20,076 nt of DNA from UBA2093 sp044340485. GTDB lineage: Bacteria; Actinomycetota; Acidimicrobiia; Acidimicrobiales; Ilumatobacteraceae. This document shows, one piece after another, positions 15,317 through 20,076 of the stretch (positions are counted from its first letter, which is position 1; every line of letters begins with the position of its first letter). The stretch is taken from positions 1-20,076 of the forward strand of contig JBIITN010000029.1 of the NCBI GenBank assembly GCA_044340485.1, given 5' to 3'. Under the pieces are notes generated by a model. That model worked only from the letters and a program-made list of their open reading frames with translations. It was not told the DNA's origin and ran no database searches. The position numbers were made by a program, and so were the translations under genes.

Positions 15317-16281
15317 GATGTGACCGCCTGTAATGCAACGCGGGAGAGATCGGTTGCAATTTCTGGAGACGACATGATCGTGTTAGTGACCACGCACTCC
15401 ATTCCTTCTTTCTTCACCGCGTCTACAAGGTGTGCATCAGCATTGTCAATGATGAGCGTGGAACACCATGGCGCGTACATGCGCGCGACCCCTACAACAC
15501 TGGCGTCATGTCCTAATTCGGTCAACATTCGGTCTGCAGGACCTTTGAGGGCGGCTCCCGCCACAATCGGAGAGATCGCTACTACTGAATCGCGCCGCTT
15601 CATCAACGTGGCTTGAACGTGCGGTAATGACACAATCGGCCCAATTGACACGATGGGATTCGAGGGAGCGACAATAACGACGTCTGCCTCCGTCAAGTGT
15701 GGCAGAGCAATACATGACGCCGTTTCGATGCCGTCGAAGTCGATGCGAGCAACTGGTAAGGCATGGCGGTGCTTTACAAAATATTCCTGAAAAGAAATGG
15801 TTTCATTCGGTTGTATTGGTGAATGCGCAGCAAGGACCACTTGTGTTGACACTTGATCATTTGTCATCGGAATAATCGTGGCTTCTACAGCAAAAGATTG
15901 TTGAATTTCCGATGTCACCTGTTGTAGCGATGCACCTTCGGAAAGTCGCGCTGTGCGGTACATGTGAGTGGCAAGATCTGCATCACCTAAGTTGAACCAC
16001 GTTGTTCCTGCGGTAGATGATTCTGGCCGTGTTGTCGCAAAGCGTTGAAGGGCCGACATGGCCCGCCACGTTTCGCCTGCAAGTCCCCAGCCCTTCTCAG
16101 GATCAATGGAATTGCTCAATGTGTAAATCACCGTGTCAATGTCGGGTGATATGTAGAGCCCGTGTAACTGTGTGTCATCGCCAGTGTTCACCACCATCGT
16201 GACATCCCGGGCGGCTACTGCTTGCACAAGGCCACGAGCAAATCGTGCGGCCCCAACGCCACCTGCAAGAACCGCAATCAT
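15313..16281 (-). CDS. cofD: 2-phospho-L-lactate transferase CofD (FbiA)
   Basis: A 322-aa transferase that joins a phospholactyl-type group (phosphoenolpyruvyl in mycobacteria) from the guanylylated donor to the deazaflavin Fo, giving (dehydro-)F420-0. Marks are LAGGVGAARFARGL (5-18), VNTGDD (31-36), WGLAGET (65-71), WFNLGDADLATHMYRT (95-110) and VIVAPSNPIVSIGPI further on. I start at ATG 16281, not 20 codons upstream, because MIAVLAGGVGAARF is the family N-terminus and TATCCT lies 7 nt before it. It is the first gene of the cofD-cofE operon and is divergent from gmd (110 bp between starts). The Fo synthase and cofC genes are not in the window. Confidence 0.96.
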   Translation of the reverse strand: MIAVLAGGVGAARFARGLVQAVAARDVTMVVNTGDDTQLHGLYISPDIDTVIYTLSNSIDPEKGWGLAGETWRAMSALQRFATTRPESSTAGTTWFNLGDADLATHMYRTARLSEGASLQQVTSEIQQSFAVEATIIPMTNDQVSTQVVLAAHSPIQPNETISFQEYFVKHRHALPVARIDFDGIETASCIALPHLTEADVVIVAPSNPIVSIGPIVSLPHVQATLMKRRDSVVAISPIVAGAALKGPADRMLTELGHDASVVGVARMYAPWCSTLIIDNADAHLVDAVKKEGMECVVTNTIMSSPEIATDLSRVALQAVTS

Positions 16282-16288
16282 TGCGCAC

Positions 16289-16294
16289 AGGATA
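16289..16294 (-). promoter_or_regulatory. -10 hexamer of the leaderless cofDE promoter
   Basis: On the minus strand TATCCT lies 7 nt before ATG 16281. It decides the start against the longer open frame. No Shine-Dalgarno intervenes. Confidence 0.72.
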
Positions 16295-16380
16295 GGGCGC
16301 ACCACCGCAAGAAGTATGAGAGAAAGACCGTCTGGTTCCATAGTGGCGGTGGTACGGTTTCCATTTGCAATTGCTAAACA

Positions 16381-16385
16381 CGAGG
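16381..16385 (+). promoter_or_regulatory. Shine-Dalgarno that fixes the gmd start
   Basis: CGAGG lies 6 nt before ATG 16392. The open frame extends 9 codons further upstream, but the family N-terminus begins at this ATG. TACGGT at 16353-16358 is a possible -10, which would give a leader of roughly 27 nt, so gmd appears to be one of the few leadered transcripts here. Confidence 0.6.
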
Positions 16386-16391
16386 TTGTTC

Positions 16392-17375
16392 ATGCCCCGC
16401 GCCCTAATTACTGGAATCACTGGCCAAGACGGTCAACATCTCGCTGAGTTCCTACACACTCAGGGCTATGAGGTGTACGGCATGTGGAAAGGCCAGAATA
16501 ATCCTCGGGCTCAACAAATTGCGATCGAGATGCCGTATGTGAAGTTGCTCTCGGGCGACCTTGCAGATCTTCGCAGCCTGGTGTCAGCGGTGGAGCAGGC
16601 TCAGCCCGATGAGGTGTACAACCTTGGCGCAATTTCATTCGTAGCGATTTCGTTTGGGATGGCCGAGCTCACCTCGAACATCACGGGTGTTGGCGTCCTG
16701 CGAATGCTTGAGGCAGTGCGCATGGTGGGGGGCAACAACAGCAACCCAATTCGTTTTTACCAGGCCTCATCGTCAGAGATGTATGGACAAGTTCGTGAGA
16801 CACCCCAGACAGAGATGACACCATTTCATCCACGGTCGCCATATGGTTGCGCGAAAGTATTTGGACATCACATCACCGTGAATTACCGAGAGAGCTACGA
16901 CATGTTTGCGTGCTCGGGGATTTTGTTTAATCACGAAGGTCCACGACGTGGTCTCGAGTTTGTAACACGAAAGATTTCGAATGCAGTTGCCCGCATCAAG
17001 TTGGGTGTGCAAGACGAACTTGTACTCGGCAATCTTGATGCAAAACGCGACTGGGGTTACGCTGGCGATTACGTGCGGGCAATGTGGTTGATGTTGCAAC
17101 AAGACGCTCCCGATGATTACGTGATTGCAACAGGAGAAACTCATTCTGTTGAAGAATTTCTCGATGTTGCATTTGAGGAAGCCGGGTTGTCAGATTGGCA
17201 ACAATACGTTCGACAGGATCCAAAGTATTTCCGTCCTGCAGAAGTGGACTATCTCATTGGTGATGCCGCGAAAGCGCGTGAGAAATTGGGTTGGAAGCCA
17301 GAAGTTGATTTTCCGTCACTCGTTAAGATGATGGTCCAAAATGATCTCGCGCTTGAGTCTGCACGATTGAGATAA
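16392..17375 (+). CDS. gmd: GDP-mannose 4,6-dehydratase
   Basis: A 327-aa extended SDR that converts GDP-D-mannose to GDP-4-keto-6-deoxy-D-mannose, the first step to GDP-L-fucose, GDP-rhamnose and related sugars. It begins MPRALITGITGQDGQHLAEF, with cofactor loop TGITGQDG (7-14). ASSSEMYGQ (125-133) contains the catalytic Ser/Glu region, and Tyr151 and Lys155 lie in SPYGCAKVFGH. NHEGPRRG, RDWGYAGDYVRAMW and YFRPAEVDYLIGD are further Gmd hallmarks. It is slightly shorter than the common bacterial length of about 345-370. It is divergent from cofD and convergent with the flippase gene, whose stop lies 1 nt away. Its product is the substrate of the fcl product at 7339-8298. Confidence 0.95.
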   Translation: MPRALITGITGQDGQHLAEFLHTQGYEVYGMWKGQNNPRAQQIAIEMPYVKLLSGDLADLRSLVSAVEQAQPDEVYNLGAISFVAISFGMAELTSNITGVGVLRMLEAVRMVGGNNSNPIRFYQASSSEMYGQVRETPQTEMTPFHPRSPYGCAKVFGHHITVNYRESYDMFACSGILFNHEGPRRGLEFVTRKISNAVARIKLGVQDELVLGNLDAKRDWGYAGDYVRAMWLMLQQDAPDDYVIATGETHSVEEFLDVAFEEAGLSDWQQYVRQDPKYFRPAEVDYLIGDAAKAREKLGWKPEVDFPSLVKMMVQNDLALESARLR

Positions 17376-17376
17376 T

Positions 17377-18702
17377 TTAATTTTCTAGCGGTGTTTCGAA
17401 CACGCCGTCAATCATTGATTCAACATCGGGCGTTGCACCCGCTGCGATGCGACTGCGAAGTGACAACACAAAGACAATGAGCGACAAGGTAGTGCCGACT
17501 ACGAGGCCCATCTCAACGCGCCAGTAGAGATCATCACTGGCAACCACGGTCACCAGCACGAAACTCGCCATTCCTGTGACCCAACCAAGTGCAACAAGGC
17601 GATGTCCCTGCAGTGCAATAACTGCTTGTGATGTCGCTAATGCCAACATGAATATTGCACTAGATGCGGCAAGCATTGTGAGAGTGCTGCGGTCAAGACC
17701 GCCGTCATACACAACATCAAGCACTGCCGGACCCATGGCAAATGAGCCGAGCACCCCGATTGCCCCCACCGCGACAACGACAATCATGAGGCGACGAAGT
17801 CCCTCGCGGAATTCTCGTAAATCTCCTTGTGCTGCCAACCGCGCAAGACGCGGCAGCAGGGCAGCTTGCACTGCTTGAAATAAAAACAGAGGCACGCGTG
17901 ACAACAACACTCCGTTACCAAATGCGGTGACTTTTGCAGCTTCAGAAGAGTCAGCCAAAATGTTCACTCCAAGTGGACCTGCATTAATTAATGCCGCGGA
18001 CATGATTGAGCCAATCAGTAGCCATCCAAGGTTTGGAGTGATTTCGGAATATGTTGAAGGAGGACCGGGGTCGGTGTGCAAATCGCCGCGTGCGCCAACA
18101 ATAAGAACACCAACGATGGGTGACGCGGCAACGGTTAGTGCGTATGCCCCAACGTTGTCGACTCCCATTAGCCACAATGCTGTACAGGCAATGATTCGAA
18201 TGAGTCCATCAAGGCCAAGGATGATGCCGTATGCGCCAAAGCGTGCTGATCCAGATGCAATACCGCGCGACAAGTGAGTGGGCGCATAACACGCAAACGC
18301 CAAAATCATCGCTGCTGTGACAACGCCGTAGCCTTCAAAAAAATCATTTGTGAGCCATGGTGCAACTGTCAGTACTCCCGCCGACAAAATCACTGTGATG
18401 CCTACTGTGAGTGGCAAAATTTTCATTACTACCGGACGACCGCCGTGTCCGAGTGCGCGGCGATGGGCCAACGCTCTTCCGACCTCTTGCTCGACCGGTA
18501 AGAAGAACCCGGGCACAAACACAAACGTTGTGAACCACAAGGCAACGATCGGTTTGAAGTCTTCTTTGCCTAACGCTTGCTGGCCTACTTTGAAAAACGC
18601 ATAACTTGAAAGACCAGCAACGATGAGCCCCACCGCGACGGGCAAGGTGCCTTCTGGAAGTGGGGCCCGCGATGAAGTGGGAGTAGCAGACGCGTCAGAC
18701 AC
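17377..18702 (-). CDS. Polysaccharide flippase, Wzx/MATE-like membrane protein
   Basis: A 441-aa polytopic protein, hydrophobic from about residue 23 to 425 with roughly 12 membrane segments separated by short charged loops. This is the layout of Wzx/MurJ/MATE-superfamily exporters that flip lipid-linked oligosaccharides. A cytoplasmic Ser/Pro-rich N-terminus (1-18) precedes the first segment. Supporting pieces are SSYAFFKVGQQALG near the first helix, LSRVPLFLFQAVQAALLPRLARLAAQGD at mid-length, a typical polysaccharide-exporter feature, and a 'polysaccharide biosynthesis C-terminal' region rich in Gly and Leu. The substrate is not readable from sequence, but the glycosyltransferases and GDP-fucose genes around it suggest a cell-surface glycan. 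The GTG 18702 start is supported by TAGCCT 8 nt upstream. It is convergent with gmd. Confidence 0.83.
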   Translation of the reverse strand: MSDASATPTSSRAPLPEGTLPVAVGLIVAGLSSYAFFKVGQQALGKEDFKPIVALWFTTFVFVPGFFLPVEQEVGRALAHRRALGHGGRPVVMKILPLTVGITVILSAGVLTVAPWLTNDFFEGYGVVTAAMILAFACYAPTHLSRGIASGSARFGAYGIILGLDGLIRIIACTALWLMGVDNVGAYALTVAASPIVGVLIVGARGDLHTDPGPPSTYSEITPNLGWLLIGSIMSAALINAGPLGVNILADSSEAAKVTAFGNGVLLSRVPLFLFQAVQAALLPRLARLAAQGDLREFREGLRRLMIVVVAVGAIGVLGSFAMGPAVLDVVYDGGLDRSTLTMLAASSAIFMLALATSQAVIALQGHRLVALGWVTGMASFVLVTVVASDDLYWRVEMGLVVGTTLSLIVFVLSLRSRIAAGATPDVESMIDGVFETPLEN

Positions 18703-18710
18703 TGCCCGTC

Positions 18711-18716
18711 AGGCTA
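18711..18716 (-). promoter_or_regulatory. -10 hexamer of the leaderless flippase promoter
   Basis: On the minus strand TAGCCT lies 8 nt before GTG 18702. The surrounding ACTAGCCT…GTGTCTGA matches the oppositely oriented GT2 promoter at 18847-18871. Confidence 0.6.
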
Positions 18717-18730
18717 GTTGTCTGTCCATA

Positions 18731-18787
18731 GAACACAGAGAATCGCAGAAGAACATAGAGAATCGCAGAAGAACACAGAGAATCGCA
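18731..18787. repeat. 20-bp tandem repeat, about 2.9 copies, intergenic
   Basis: Units at 18731-18750, 18751-18770 and 18771-18787 (17 bp) share GAACACAGAGAATCGCA, with a single C-to-T change in the middle copy (GAACATAGAG). It lies in the 161-bp gap between the flippase and GT2 genes. TTGTCTGTCCATA (18718-18730) on the left and TTGTCTGTGCCATA (18802-18815) on the right flank it as a near-direct repeat. Copies are contiguous with no spacers. I see no coding role. Confidence 0.9.
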
Positions 18788-18848
18788 CGCCTTTGCCTTC
18801 ATTGTCTGTGCCATATGCAACTGACAGTCGTGTGCGTATGTGCGCCAC

Positions 18849-18854
18849 TAGCCT
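18849..18854 (+). promoter_or_regulatory. -10 hexamer of the leaderless GT2 promoter
   Basis: TAGCCT lies 9 nt before GTG 18864. Its first two bases belong to an in-frame TAG stop (18849-18851), so the gene cannot start further upstream. Confidence 0.55.
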
Positions 18855-18863
18855 CGATGCAGC

Positions 18864-20076
18864 GTGTCTGAAAGTACTTCCAATCCCAATGTTCCGGCAG
18901 TGGTTGCCACCTGTGTGGTGCACGCGCCAGGAGAGTGGTTGATCGACACCCTCACGTCACTGCGTGACCAGGATTATCCGCATCTACAGACACTGATGCT
19001 TGTCTCGGGCACCGAGTCAGGTGACCGAGCCCAGTGGATTGTGGACCAGATCGCCACATATCTTCCCTCGGCGATCGTGCGTTTCCTGGGAACAAATACG
19101 GGGTACGGCGCTGCTTGTAATGCAGTGTTGGACCTCGTCGAAGGTTCTAGCGGCTTTTTTCTTTTTTTGCACGACGACACAGCACTTGCCCCCGATGCGG
19201 TCAGTCGACTGGTGGAAGAGTTGTATCGCTCTAATGCGGGAATGGTCGGCCCAAAATTGGTTGAATGGGATGACCCGCAGGTCATTCATGATGTTGGGAC
19301 GGCAATTGACCGCTTCGGTGAGCGTTCGCCGTATGCGGAACCTGACGAGAAAGACCAAGAACAGCACGATCACGTACAAGACGTATTCGTTCTCAGCACT
19401 GCGGCACTTCTCATACGTGCCGATTTATTTCGAGTGATCGGTGGATTTCGTTCAGAGTTGACTCTCGTGGGTGACGACGTTGATTTGTGTTGGCGTGTGC
19501 ACACCACCGGCGCGCGTGTTGTCATTGTTCCTACAGCAGTGGCTCGTCACCGTGGTTCACTTGCAGAACGGATCCCACCAGATGTTATTGCTGATCTGCC
19601 TCTTGAGGCAGAGCGTGAACGTATGCGCACCGTTGTGTCGATGTCTTCGCTCGCGTACTTGCCGCTTGTTCTATTGCAGCTTGTCGCTTTCAGCCTCATT
19701 CAGTCAATCGTGGCGGTGGTGAGCGGACAGCCACGACGCGGTCTACATGTTTTGCGTGCATTGGCAACCTTGCCATTGTCGACGAGCACGATTGCTCGTC
19801 GACGTCGCGAGACATCTACATACCGCAATGTGCGCGACAGTGAAATACGCGCCCTGCAAATGCGGGGCAGTGCACGTGTTAATGCGTACTTGCGCCGCAG
19901 GGCCCGTGTCTCAGGTTTGGCAGATGCGCAATACAGTCAAGAAACAGGCGATGTTCAAGTATCTCGCCGACCAGTGACGGTCTTGTGGCTTGTTCTTGTT
20001 GCATTGCTTGTTGTTGGTTCACGTTCTTTATTTGTTAATGGCGTCTCAAGCGTTGGTCAGTTCGTACATTTCGGCG
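18864..20076 (+). CDS. Large membrane-bound GT2 glycosyltransferase (3' partial)
   Basis: The frame is open from GTG 18864 to the window edge, 404 codons without a stop. The N-terminal domain is a GT-A inverting family 2 transferase: VVATCVVHAPGEWLIDTLTSL near the start, then NTGYGAACNAVLD, the metal/nucleotide motif HDD (His103-Asp105), GPKLVEWDDP, LIRADLFRVIGGF and GDDVDLCWR (Asp204, 205, 207). A first hydrophobic segment (about 265-287) and a second (about 371-390) show that a membrane domain follows the catalytic domain and continues past the edge. Actinobacterial and acidimicrobial genomes have such long GT2-membrane proteins near flippases. An in-frame TAG at 18849 blocks any earlier start. 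It is divergent from the flippase, which suggests the two act on the same surface glycan. Confidence 0.88.
   Translation, partial: MSESTSNPNVPAVVATCVVHAPGEWLIDTLTSLRDQDYPHLQTLMLVSGTESGDRAQWIVDQIATYLPSAIVRFLGTNTGYGAACNAVLDLVEGSSGFFLFLHDDTALAPDAVSRLVEELYRSNAGMVGPKLVEWDDPQVIHDVGTAIDRFGERSPYAEPDEKDQEQHDHVQDVFVLSTAALLIRADLFRVIGGFRSELTLVGDDVDLCWRVHTTGARVVIVPTAVARHRGSLAERIPPDVIADLPLEAERERMRTVVSMSSLAYLPLVLLQLVAFSLIQSIVAVVSGQPRRGLHVLRALATLPLSTSTIARRRRETSTYRNVRDSEIRALQMRGSARVNAYLRRRARVSGLADAQYSQETGDVQVSRRPVTVLWLVLVALLVVGSRSLFVNGVSSVGQFVHFG

Larger units (their letters stand above)
18695..18871. repeat. Imperfect inverted repeat joining two divergent start regions
   Basis: TCAGACAC (18695-18702) and AGGCTAGT (18711-18718) on the left are the reverse complements of GTGTCTGA (18864-18871) and ACTAGCCT (18847-18854) on the right. 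The spacers between the two blocks are 8 and 9 nt. Each arm therefore carries the same -10 hexamer and the same first codons of its gene, pointing outwards. Confidence 0.75.

Noticed and set aside
16282..16341. 20-residue N-terminal extension of CofD
   Set aside because: The family N-terminus begins at ATG 16281 and a TATCCT promoter hexamer lies inside the extension.
18731..18787. Possible short CRISPR-like array
   Set aside because: The units are contiguous with no spacers, only about three copies, and no cas genes are present; it is a simple tandem repeat.
18623..18942. Short open frames across the flippase-GT2 gap, reading through the tandem repeat
   Set aside because: They overlap the flippase start or the GT2 start and their peptides are only the translated repeat; no coding signal is seen.

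Overview
The window looks like chromosomal DNA of a free-living actinobacterium. The best fit is the class Acidimicrobiia (Ilumatobacter/Microtrichales-like), with base composition that looks close to 50 % GC (judged by eye, not computed). The signs are an actinobacterial imuA'-imuB-dnaE2 mutagenesis cassette, a mycobacterial-type LexA site, coenzyme F420 genes (cofD, cofE), a DUF3039 protein, and many start codons lying 6-9 nt after a TANNNT -10 hexamer, which is the actinobacterial leaderless-mRNA pattern. I see no phage genes, transposases, tRNA or rRNA. The lineage is an inference from gene content.

Layout. (1) 1-5872, plus strand: a translesion-synthesis 'mutasome' of ImuA' (cut by the window edge), ImuB, a Nudix hydrolase placed between imuB and dnaE2, and DnaE2, which has its own LexA box and leaderless promoter. 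(2) 5877-7318: three small stand-alone genes, a DUF3039 protein (minus), an FmdB zinc ribbon (plus) and a rhomboid protease with an N-terminal Cys-rich zinc module (minus). (3) 7339-14580: surface-polysaccharide genes. GDP-L-fucose synthase (minus) is divergent from three overlapping GT4 glycosyltransferases. After these comes a second unit with its own promoter: an unknown single-pass membrane protein carrying an HSHDDGVIHWHP motif, a mannose-1-phosphate guanylyltransferase-like enzyme, and an SDR-fold protein that seems to lack its catalytic Tyr and Lys. (4) 14603-16281, minus: a cofD-cofE operon for F420. (5) 16392-20076: GDP-mannose 4,6-dehydratase (plus), a Wzx/MATE-type flippase (minus), and a large membrane-bound GT2 glycosyltransferase cut by the right edge (plus).

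How the genes work together. The sugar-nucleotide transferase, Gmd and Fcl make up mannose-1-P -> GDP-mannose -> GDP-4-keto-6-deoxymannose -> GDP-L-fucose, although the genes lie in three separate transcription units. The GT4 enzymes would build a lipid-linked glycan, the flippase would move it across the membrane, and the GT2 membrane protein would act in later assembly. The cofDE operon sits inside this block without an obvious functional link. The mutasome is a separate SOS-inducible module.

Nothing here is a clearly new defence or mobile system. The items most worth a second look are the Nudix gene inside the mutasome, the eight near-identical leaderless promoters, the SDR with a missing active site, the unknown His-rich membrane protein, and the mirrored divergent promoters around a 20-bp tandem repeat near 18.7-18.9 kb.
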